This document shows, piece after piece, positions 1 to 5,813 of a DNA stretch of 9,393 bases. Source of the stretch: Alistipes sp. Its GTDB lineage: Bacteria; Bacteroidota; Bacteroidia; Bacteroidales; Rikenellaceae. Position 1 is the stretch's first letter. Every line of letters starts with the position of its first letter. The notes below the pieces were generated by a model. It was not told where the DNA came from and made no database searches. It worked only from the letters and a program-made list of their open reading frames with translations. The stretch is taken from assembly GCA_022511355.1 (NCBI GenBank), contig JAFLRS010000068.1, positions 1 through 9,393 of the forward strand, read 5' to 3'. The position numbers were made by a program, and so were the translations under genes.

Positions 1-55
1 GCCTTCCGGCACAACATCCTAAGTGTTGCGTGGCTACCAATTACACCATATCCGC
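1..55 (-). tRNA. tRNA-Leu (anticodon UAG), 5' part; 3' end lies outside the window
   Basis: Read on the minus strand from 55 downward, the sequence begins with acceptor strand GCGGATA, then U8-G9 and a D arm closed by GTG/CAC around a loop containing the invariant GG. The anticodon arm is CAACA-CTTAGGA-TGTTG. The anticodon UAG (plus positions 19-21) reads the CUN leucine box. After the anticodon stem comes TGCCGGAAGGC, the start of a long class II variable arm as expected for tRNA-Leu. The rest of the variable arm, the T arm and the 3' acceptor strand are cut off by the window edge. A67-purine following the anticodon, as is usual, is present in the loop (G37). The gene is divergent from tgt. 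Confidence 0.93.
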
Positions 56-118
56 CCGTAGGCAATGACACACGACTCTGATGCCGATTTTCTGCCCATG
101 CGTGCGCATCGAACTGCG

Positions 119-126
119 CAAAGGTA
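119..126 (-). promoter_or_regulatory. Putative -7 element of the tRNA-Leu promoter
   Basis: On the minus strand this octamer reads TACCTTTG, a full match to the Bacteroidota -7 consensus TAnnTTTG. Transcription would start near 112, giving a 5' leader of about 57 nt before the tRNA, to be removed by RNase P. No good -33 TTTG is visible 19-21 nt upstream (about 146-151), where the opposing tgt -7 element lies. The assignment therefore rests on the -7 match and on its position. Confidence 0.45.
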
Positions 127-133
127 ATGATTA

Positions 134-156
134 TTTTTGAAAAATTAGTAATTTTG
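134..156 (+). promoter_or_regulatory. Putative tgt promoter (TTTTTG-N9-TAATTTTG)
   Basis: TAATTTTG at 149-156 matches the Bacteroidota -7 consensus TAnnTTTG. Transcription would be expected 5-7 nt further on, at about 161-163, essentially on the tgt ATG at 163. The message would then be leaderless or nearly so. The only candidate -33 at the usual 19-nt spacing is the weak AATG at 126-129. TTTTTG at 134-139 is too close to be a classical -33, but it recurs at the same distance upstream of queA. I see no riboswitch and there is no room for one. Confidence 0.6.
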
Positions 157-162
157 CGCACT

Positions 163-1293
163 ATGAAATTTACACTGCAATACAAGGACCCGGCGTCGCA
201 GGCGCGTGCTGCCGAGATAGTCACCGACCACGGCACCATCCTTACGCCCATCTTCATGCCCGTCGGCACGGCCGCCACCGTCAAGGGCATCTTCCATCGC
301 GACGTGCGCGACGAGGCTCACGCCCAGATAATTCTGGCCAACACCTACCACCTCTACCTGCGTCCGGGCATGGATATAATCGAACGGGCGGGCGGCGTCC
401 ACCGCTTCTCGACGTGGGAGGGGCCGATGCTCACCGACAGCGGCGGTTTTCAGGTCTTTTCGCTGGCCGGGTGCCGTAAACTCAAGGAGGAGGGGTGCCA
501 CTTCCGTTCGCATATCGACGGTTCGAAACATCTGTTTACGCCCGAGAGCGTCATCGACACCGAACGCTCCATCGGAGCCGACATCATGATGGCTTTCGAC
601 GAGTGCCCTCCGGGCGACGCTCCGCGCGAATATGCCGCCAAGTCGCTCGCACTCACCGAACGCTGGCTCGACCGCTGTTTCAATCAGTACGCCCGCACCG
701 AAGGCAAATACGGCTACCGTCAGTCGCTCTTCCCCATCGTGCAGGGATGCACCTATCCCGATTTGCGTGTGCGTGCGGCCGAAAATGTGCTTCAGTACGA
801 TGCCGACGGCTATGCCATAGGCGGTCTGGCCGTGGGAGAACCCACCGACATCATGTATGAAATGATAGAGACGGTGAATGCCGTCCTGCCCGAAGACCGT
901 CCGCGATACCTTATGGGCGTGGGTACGCCGGCCAACATTCTGGAGGCCATATCGCGCGGAGTGGATATGTTCGACTGCGTGATGCCCACCCGCAACGGAC
1001 GCAACGGTCAGCTCTTTACCATGCACGGCACCGTAAACATCCGAAACAAAAAGTGGGAGAACGACTTCTCGCCCGTAGACCCCGAAGGCACCGCATTCGT
1101 CGATACGCTCTACTCGCGGGCATATCTGCATCATCTGACCGTCTGCGGCGAGATGATGGCCGCTCAGATAGCCTCGCTGCACAACATAGCTTTCTATCTG
1201 CGTCTGGTGGAGGAGGCACGACGGCATATCGCCGCCGGAGACTTCGCCCGCTGGAAAGACGAACTGGTGCCGCAACTCTCGAAACGACTCTAA
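163..1293 (+). CDS. tgt: tRNA-guanine transglycosylase (queuosine biosynthesis)
   Basis: This enzyme exchanges G34 of GUN-anticodon tRNAs (Asp, Asn, His, Tyr) for preQ1, the step before QueA in queuosine synthesis. With the start at 163 (MKFTLQYKD...) the protein has 376 aa, the usual length. The open frame extends upstream to an ATG at 127, but that start would add 12 residues encoded by promoter-like DNA. The TIM-barrel signatures are clear: TDSGGFQVFSL (general acid/base D92), MMAFDECPPGD, QGCTYPDLR, GGLAVGEP, and DMFDCVMPTRNGRNG with nucleophile D271. The usual zinc site CxCxxC...H is altered: the three cysteine positions read G309, A311 and D314, while the histidine (H340 in SLHN) is kept at the expected spacing. 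Similar loss is, as I recall, typical of Bacteroidota Tgt, so the protein is probably functional. It is the first gene of a likely five-gene operon, with lptG 15 nt downstream. Confidence 0.97.
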   Translation: MKFTLQYKDPASQARAAEIVTDHGTILTPIFMPVGTAATVKGIFHRDVRDEAHAQIILANTYHLYLRPGMDIIERAGGVHRFSTWEGPMLTDSGGFQVFSLAGCRKLKEEGCHFRSHIDGSKHLFTPESVIDTERSIGADIMMAFDECPPGDAPREYAAKSLALTERWLDRCFNQYARTEGKYGYRQSLFPIVQGCTYPDLRVRAAENVLQYDADGYAIGGLAVGEPTDIMYEMIETVNAVLPEDRPRYLMGVGTPANILEAISRGVDMFDCVMPTRNGRNGQLFTMHGTVNIRNKKWENDFSPVDPEGTAFVDTLYSRAYLHHLTVCGEMMAAQIASLHNIAFYLRLVEEARRHIAAGDFARWKDELVPQLSKRL

Positions 1294-1308
1294 AAAACAG
1301 CTGACGAC

Positions 1309-2412
1309 ATGAAACTGAAATTCCCCGGATTCAAAATACTCGACCGCTATATTCTGGGCCGTTTTTTGGGAACCTACGTCTTCGCCATCGCCATGATTAT
1401 CATCGTGGTGGTGATTTTCGACTACGCCGAACGCATCGACGACTTCGCCGCTTCGCACGCTCCCGTCTCGGGCATCATCTTCGACTATTATCTCAACTTC
1501 ATCCCCTTCTTCATCAATCAGTTCAGCGGTCTGTTCACCTTTATCGCCGTCATATTCTTCACCTCGAAGATGGCATATCAGACCGAAATCGTGGCCATGC
1601 TCTCGGGCGGAATGAGTTTCCGTCGTCTGATGTGGCCTTACTTTCTGGGTGCGGCGGCCATCTCCACCGTATCGTTGGTGCTGAGTCTGTGGATAATCCC
1701 CGTGTCGCAGCGCGACTGCGTGGCGTTCGAACAGCAGTATATCAAAAAACGACGCAGTCTGCAGTATGACAGGCACATCTATCGTCAGATAGAGCCGGGC
1801 GTCTTCGCCTACATCCGCGGATATTCGGGCACCACGGCCACCGCTTCGTTTTTGGCTCTGGAGCGTTACGAGAACGGTTCGATGAGCGCTTCGCTCGAGG
1901 CTTCGGACGTGTCGTTCGACGCCGAAACCCGACGCTGGAAGGCCAACCGCTATACGCAGCGGTCGTTCGATTCGCTGCAGCGCGAAACCTTCTCGCAGCA
2001 ACGCAATCTCGATACCCTCATCAATCTCGACGTCACCGAAATGGGACGCATCAACGAACTGATTAAGGCCATGCGCATCGACGAACTCAACGACTTCCTC
2101 GAACAGCAGCGCAACAAAGGTTCCGATTCGGTGCGAATCATCGAGGTCGAACATCATGCCCGATATGCCTATCCGTTATCGGCATTCGTGCTTACGCTCA
2201 TCGGAGTGTCGCTTTCGTCGCGCAAGGTGCGCGGAGGTACGGGTCTGCACATCGGAGTGGGAATCACGCTCTGTTTCTCCTACATCCTCTTCAACCGGAT
2301 ATTCGAGGAGTTCGCAAAGAGCGGTTCGCTGCCTACGGGTCTGGCCGTATGGCTGCCCAACATCATATATCTGTTCATAGGCATCTACCTCTATATCAAA
2401 GCCCCCAAATGA
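1309..2412 (+). CDS. lptG: LPS export ABC transporter permease LptG-like (YjgP/YjgQ family)
   Basis: This is an inner-membrane permease of the LptB2FG complex, which extracts lipopolysaccharide from the inner membrane and feeds it to the LptA/C bridge. It has 367 aa, close to E. coli LptG (about 360). It follows the family plan of three N-terminal membrane helices (about 20-38, 60-85, 108-130), a periplasmic beta-jellyroll-like segment (about 135-280), and three C-terminal helices (about 288-303, 312-330, 344-364). The stretch EIVAMLSGGMSFRRLMWP after helix 2 matches the conserved cytoplasmic coupling region that contacts the LptB ATPase. The sequence does not cleanly separate LptF from LptG, and Bacteroidota often carry several paralogues, so the G assignment is tentative. 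The gene lies 15 nt after tgt, and its stop overlaps the mqnE start in ATGA (2409-2412), which suggests translational coupling. Confidence 0.92.
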   Translation: MKLKFPGFKILDRYILGRFLGTYVFAIAMIIIVVVIFDYAERIDDFAASHAPVSGIIFDYYLNFIPFFINQFSGLFTFIAVIFFTSKMAYQTEIVAMLSGGMSFRRLMWPYFLGAAAISTVSLVLSLWIIPVSQRDCVAFEQQYIKKRRSLQYDRHIYRQIEPGVFAYIRGYSGTTATASFLALERYENGSMSASLEASDVSFDAETRRWKANRYTQRSFDSLQRETFSQQRNLDTLINLDVTEMGRINELIKAMRIDELNDFLEQQRNKGSDSVRIIEVEHHARYAYPLSAFVLTLIGVSLSSRKVRGGTGLHIGVGITLCFSYILFNRIFEEFAKSGSLPTGLAVWLPNIIYLFIGIYLYIKAPK

Positions 2413-3491
2413 CACGTGCCGAACATATCGCAAAGGCTCTGCGCGGCGGAGAACGGCTTTCGGGCGGGGATGCTTCGGTGCTGTGGCGCGAAGCTCCGCT
2501 GTGGCTGCTGGGGGAACTGGCTTCGGAGGCCAAACGGCGTGCGAGCGGCGACAAGGTGTTCTATAACCGCAATTTTCACATAGAGCCTACCAACATATGT
2601 CTGTTCAACTGCCGTTTCTGTTCCTACCGTCGGCCCAATGGGAGTCCCGAAGCGTGGGACCTGACCCTCGACCAAATCGAGGATGAAGCGCGCCGACGCG
2701 CTGCGGGCGGAGCTACGGAGGTGCATATAGTGGGTGGCGTGCATCCCGACCGCGACCTCGGATACTATGCCGAAATGATTCGCCGCGTGAAGTCGGCGGC
2801 TCCTGCGGCGACGGTGAAGGCTTTTACCGCCGTGGAGCTGCACTATCTCTTCAAAAAGGCGGGCGTGACTGCGGCTGAAGGTCTGCGGATGCTTGTCGAG
2901 GCCGGTATGGGAGCCATTCCGGGCGGCGGTGCCGAGATTTTCGACCCCGAACTGCGCAAACGGCTCTGTCCCGAAAAGTGTACGGCCGAAGAGTGGCTGG
3001 AGATTCACGGCGAGGCTCACAAGTTGGGTTTGGGCACCAATGCCACCATTCTCTACGGTCATGTGGAGAGTATCGAACAGCGTGTGGACCATTTGCTGCG
3101 TCTGCGTGCGCAGCAGGATGCCACGGGCGGATTCAATGCCTTCGTGCCGTTGAAGTATCGTCGTGCCAACAATCCGTTGGGCGTGGAGACGGGCGAGGTT
3201 TCGGTCATCGAGGATTTGCGCATGACGGCGATGAGCCGTCTGATTCTCGACAACATACCTCACATCAAGGCTTACTGGGTGATGTACGGCAAGCAGACCA
3301 CCGAACTGGCTTTGGCATTCGGAGCCGACGACGTGGACGGAACAATCGACGACTCGACGAAGATATATTCGATGGCGGGAGCCGAGGAGCGTCGTCCGGC
3401 GATAACGGTGACCGAAATAGAGCGCATGGCGGCCGATGCGGGTCTGCGGGCCGTGGAGCGCGACACCGACTACAACGAAGTAGCGCGGTAA
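2409..3491 (+). CDS. mqnE: Aminofutalosine synthase MqnE (radical SAM, futalosine menaquinone pathway)
   Basis: MqnE adds the SAM-derived adenosyl radical to 3-[(1-carboxyvinyl)oxy]benzoate, producing aminofutalosine, an early step of the futalosine route to menaquinone. With the ATG at 2409 (MTRAEHIAKALRGGERLS) the protein has 360 aa. An upstream in-frame ATG at 2349 lies inside lptG and is rejected. The radical-SAM cluster motif CX3CX2C is C64, C68, C71 in NICLFNCRFCSYRR. Other MqnE-like signatures are VHIVGGVHPD, PGGGAEIF, the YGHVES.EQRVDHLLRLR stretch followed by TGGFNAFVPL, and the C-terminal VERDTDYN. These separate it from MqnC, CofG and CofH. It is coupled to lptG by a 4-nt overlap. 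No other mqn gene is in the window, so the pathway must be completed elsewhere. The coding strand is G-rich (29 G to 14 C in 2461-2520), unlike tgt. Confidence 0.93.
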   Translation: MTRAEHIAKALRGGERLSGGDASVLWREAPLWLLGELASEAKRRASGDKVFYNRNFHIEPTNICLFNCRFCSYRRPNGSPEAWDLTLDQIEDEARRRAAGGATEVHIVGGVHPDRDLGYYAEMIRRVKSAAPAATVKAFTAVELHYLFKKAGVTAAEGLRMLVEAGMGAIPGGGAEIFDPELRKRLCPEKCTAEEWLEIHGEAHKLGLGTNATILYGHVESIEQRVDHLLRLRAQQDATGGFNAFVPLKYRRANNPLGVETGEVSVIEDLRMTAMSRLILDNIPHIKAYWVMYGKQTTELALAFGADDVDGTIDDSTKIYSMAGAEERRPAITVTEIERMAADAGLRAVERDTDYNEVAR

Positions 3492-3516
3492 AGACTGAAA
3501 ATGAAATAATTGTCAT

Positions 3517-4473
3517 ATGGTAACGAAGAAACACAAAACTGCAACCCGAACCTTAATCGGTTCGCCCTATGTTCGCAATGCGCTGTGGATATGCCTTGTG
3601 CTGGCGGCTCTTGCTGCGGCATCCGCACTGTTGCTGCGCATAGGTACGCGTCACGGTTCGCACCGCACGGTGCCCGATTTTACTGGTGTTCCCGTGAGTG
3701 TGGCCGAGCGTCAGGCCCGAAGCGAAGGTTTGCGAATCATGGTGAACGATTCGCTGTTCGTGCCTCTCTACGAGGGCGGAGCGGTACTCGACCAGCTCCC
3801 CAAGCCCGGAACCGAAGTCAAGGCCGGACGAAAGATTTATGTCACCGTGAACTCTTCGCGTCAGAAGTCGGTGAAGGTGCCTTATGTGGCCGAACGTTCG
3901 CTGCGTCAGGCCAAAAATATGCTCGAATCGGCGGGTCTGGAGATAGAACGGCTCGAATATGTCGAGGACATAGCCACCAATTATGTGCTGGCTCAGTTTC
4001 TGAACGGAGTGCAGATAACCGCGGAGTCGAATGTCGAAGCCGAAATGGGCACCGGAGTCACGCTGCGTGTGGGAATGCAGGCCGGCGACGACAACGCCTA
4101 CATACCCAAACTGACGGGACTCACGCTGTCGCGTGCGAAGAGCCGTCTGTGGGAGACGGGATTCAACGTGGGACGCATAAGTTACGATGCCGAAACGGGT
4201 CGTCTCGAACGGGCCAATGCACGGGTATACCGTCAGTCGGCGGCTCCGGGCATGGCGGCTGTTGCGGGTTCGGCTGTGGATTTGACTCTGACGCTCGACG
4301 CCGCGAAAATCGAACAGAGCGAAGCTGCTGCCGAAGCCGAATTGCGCCGTCAGTTGGAGGAGCGTGCATGGCGTCAGCGCATGGCCGACTCCCTGCGCAT
4401 GGCGGGTCTCGACCCCGATGCGGAAGATGCAGGTGCAGATGACAATTACGACGAGGATGATTTTTTTAACTGA
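3517..4473 (+). CDS. Single-pass membrane protein with three PASTA domains, no kinase domain
   Basis: The protein has 318 aa. It has a short basic cytoplasmic N-terminus (KKHK and several Arg), one membrane helix at about 21-41, and three periplasmic PASTA repeats at about 50-113, 118-187 and 193-261. Each repeat shows the family pattern: a VP/IP start, a helix such as SVAERQARSEGL, RQAKNMLESAGL or SRAKSRLWETGF, and a closing beta strand (GRKIYVTVNS, GTGVTLRVGM, GSAVDLTLTL). PASTA modules bind peptidoglycan stem peptides or beta-lactams in Ser/Thr kinases and PBPs, but no catalytic domain is present here. The C-terminus (262-318) is a charged helix (EAELRRQLEERAWRQR) followed by an acidic Asp-rich tail. 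A cell-envelope or division scaffold role is inference. It starts 25 nt after mqnE, and its stop overlaps the rluD-like start (TGATG). Confidence 0.92.
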   Translation: MVTKKHKTATRTLIGSPYVRNALWICLVLAALAAASALLLRIGTRHGSHRTVPDFTGVPVSVAERQARSEGLRIMVNDSLFVPLYEGGAVLDQLPKPGTEVKAGRKIYVTVNSSRQKSVKVPYVAERSLRQAKNMLESAGLEIERLEYVEDIATNYVLAQFLNGVQITAESNVEAEMGTGVTLRVGMQAGDDNAYIPKLTGLTLSRAKSRLWETGFNVGRISYDAETGRLERANARVYRQSAAPGMAAVAGSAVDLTLTLDAAKIEQSEAAAEAELRRQLEERAWRQRMADSLRMAGLDPDAEDAGADDNYDEDDFFN

Positions 4474-5546
4474 TGACCGACGACGCACTCTATACCGAAC
4501 CCGACGAACTGTCGGACGAACTCTCCGATGAGGAGGCCCTCTACGAACACTTTTCGCTGACGGCCGACAAGGGACAGTCGCCGCTGCGGCTGGACAAGTT
4601 CCTCGTGTGTCATTTGGAGAAGTGTTCGCGCAGCCGCATTCAGGCGGCGGCCGACAGCGGCAGCATATTGGTAAACGGTCAGGCGGTGAAGTCGAGCTAC
4701 AAGGTGAAGCCGCTCGACCGCATATCCATCGTGATGCCCTACCCCCGACGCGAAACCGAAATCGTGCCCGAAAATATTCCGCTCGACATCATGTACGAGG
4801 ATGAACATCTGCTGGTGGTGAACAAACCGGCCGGCATGGTGGTGCATCCGGGCCACGGCAACTGGTCGGGGACGCTGGTAAACGCTTTGGCATGGCATCT
4901 GCGCGATATGCCCGCATTCGGCGACGACAACAGCCGTGCGGGGTTGGTACACCGCATCGACAAGAATACGTCGGGTATTCTGGTGGTGGCCAAGAACGAA
5001 CAGGCTTCGGCCCGATTGGCCAAACAGTTTTTCGACCACACCACCGAACGACGCTATACCGCTCTGGTGTGGGGCGATATGCCCGGGGACGAAGGCACCA
5101 TTACGGGCAACATAGGCCGCAATCCCAAAGACCGTTTGCAGATGTGGGTGTTCGCCGACGGCTCCGACGGCAAATATGCGGTCACCCACTGGCGCGTACT
5201 CAAACGCTACGGCTATGTTACGCTTGTGGAGTGCCGCCTCGAGACGGGACGCACGCATCAGATTCGCGTGCATATGCAGTGGCAGGGGCATCCGCTCTTC
5301 AACGACGAACGCTACGGCGGCGACCGCATTCTGAAAGGCACCACATTCAACAAATACCGTCAGTTTATAGACAACTGCTTCGAACTGATGCCGCGTCACG
5401 CGCTGCACGCCCGCAGTTTGGGATTCGTGCATCCGGCCACGGGCGAAAAGATGCATTTCGAATCGGAACTGCCCTCCGATTTTGCGGCCGTTCTGACCAA
5501 GTGGGAGACCTACTCTTCGTTCGCCGCAACGGCCGAAGACGAGTAG
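4473..5546 (+). CDS. rluD: RluA/RluD-family 23S rRNA pseudouridine synthase
   Basis: This enzyme isomerises uridine to pseudouridine in RNA. By family resemblance the target is probably helix 69 of 23S rRNA, but specificity cannot be read from the sequence. It has 357 aa, slightly long for the family. The order is an acidic N-terminal extension with a short repeat (DELSDELSDEEA, 11-22), an S4 RNA-binding domain (about 38-90: LRLDKFLVCHLEKCSRSRIQAAADSG shortened, then ILVNGQ), and the catalytic domain (about 105-345). Motif II, LVHRIDKNTSGILVVAKN, carries the catalytic aspartate D163. Further signatures are NKPAGMVVHPG and GRTHQIRVHMQ. The start ATG (4473) shares one base with the PASTA gene stop, so translation is probably coupled, and this pairing may be conserved in the phylum. 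It is the last gene of the tgt-led operon. The symbol is by family; RluA or RluC activity is not excluded. Confidence 0.9.
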   Translation: MTDDALYTEPDELSDELSDEEALYEHFSLTADKGQSPLRLDKFLVCHLEKCSRSRIQAAADSGSILVNGQAVKSSYKVKPLDRISIVMPYPRRETEIVPENIPLDIMYEDEHLLVVNKPAGMVVHPGHGNWSGTLVNALAWHLRDMPAFGDDNSRAGLVHRIDKNTSGILVVAKNEQASARLAKQFFDHTTERRYTALVWGDMPGDEGTITGNIGRNPKDRLQMWVFADGSDGKYAVTHWRVLKRYGYVTLVECRLETGRTHQIRVHMQWQGHPLFNDERYGGDRILKGTTFNKYRQFIDNCFELMPRHALHARSLGFVHPATGEKMHFESELPSDFAAVLTKWETYSSFAATAEDE

Positions 5547-5558
5547 ACGAAGGCGCAT

Positions 5559-5592
5559 TTCACCCCTCGGTTCTGTCGATTCACCCCCTCGG
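5559..5592. repeat. Imperfect direct repeat downstream of the rluD-like gene
   Basis: Two near-identical units, TTCACCCCTCGG (5559-5570) and TTCACCCCCTCGG (5580-5592), lie 21 nt apart, start to start, in the non-coding stretch after the operon. The second copy has one extra C. The function is unknown. It could be a small duplication or a paired protein site, and two copies are too few to call it a regulatory array. Confidence 0.4.
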
Positions 5593-5628
5593 ATCAGCAC
5601 CCTGAAAATAGTGGAAAAACCCCTTCAG

Positions 5629-5650
5629 AATGCGCTGCGGCACGCATTTT
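5629..5650 (+). terminator. Possible weak intrinsic terminator of the tgt-rluD operon
   Basis: A 6-bp perfect stem AATGCG/CGCATT (5629-5634 with 5643-5648) encloses an 8-nt loop and runs into TTTT (5647-5650), then G and a mixed CTCCTTTC stretch. The stem is short and the U tract is poor, so this is a candidate only. Its position about 80 nt after the last gene and just before the next promoter fits the role. Confidence 0.4.
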
Positions 5651-5686
5651 GCTCCTTTCGCAGGACGGGAGCGACGATTTTTGCGA

Positions 5687-5717
5687 TTTGGAGCTTATCC
5701 GAAAAGTGACTATCTTG
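5687..5717 (+). promoter_or_regulatory. Promoter of the ECF sigma factor gene
   Basis: TTTG at 5687-5690 (-33) and TATCTTG at 5711-5717 (-7, one T short of TAnnTTTG) are separated by 20 nt, the preferred Bacteroidota spacing. Transcription would begin near 5722-5725, leaving an AT-rich 5' leader of about 90 nt before the ATG at 5814. The leader contains a loose inverted pair CCGT (5721-5724)/ACGG (5751-5754) that could fold, with TTAA pairs inside. The elements resemble the primary-sigma consensus rather than a dedicated ECF promoter. Confidence 0.68.
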
Positions 5718-5802
5718 CACCCGTAAACTTTAATTTATTAACACTTAAAAACGGTTCGCCTATTGAAGAAAAAGTCTACTCTTTAACATTTTTTATAAAG
5801 AA

Positions 5803-5807
5803 AGGAG
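5803..5807 (+). promoter_or_regulatory. Shine-Dalgarno AGGAG of the sigma factor gene
   Basis: AGGAG lies six bases before the ATG at 5814, within AAAGGAGAAGAGT. This stands out because none of the other protein genes here has a comparable purine motif. It supports 5814 as the sigma factor start. Confidence 0.6.
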
Positions 5808-5813
5808 AAGAGT

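Noticed and set aside
127..162. Upstream ATG giving Tgt 12 extra N-terminal residues
   Set aside because: The added codons are AT-rich promoter sequence, and family alignment starts at MKFTLQYKD (163).
56..162. Search for a preQ1 riboswitch or other aptamer upstream of tgt (and before queA)
   Set aside because: The predicted transcripts start at or within a few bases of the ATG, and no preQ1-class stem-loop with an A-rich tail is visible in either upstream region.
145..2157. 670-codon open frame on the minus strand across tgt and lptG
   Set aside because: It is codon-aligned antisense to two convincing genes in the same frame. It exists because those genes avoid TTA, CTA and TCA codons. Its product is His/Arg/Gly/Val-rich low-information sequence with no motif.
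2349..2408. Upstream ATG giving MqnE 20 extra residues
   Set aside because: It lies within the end of lptG. The ATG at 2409 in the ATGA overlap matches the MqnE N-terminus and normal length.
3510..4442. 310-codon plus-strand frame overlapping the PASTA gene
   Set aside because: Its Cys/Arg/Gly-rich translation is typical of a +1/-1 shadow of GC-rich DNA. The other frame gives a membrane helix plus three PASTA repeats.
4446..5600. 384-codon minus-strand frame opposite the rluD-like gene
   Set aside because: It mirrors a clear pseudouridine synthase codon by codon, and the product shows no family motif.
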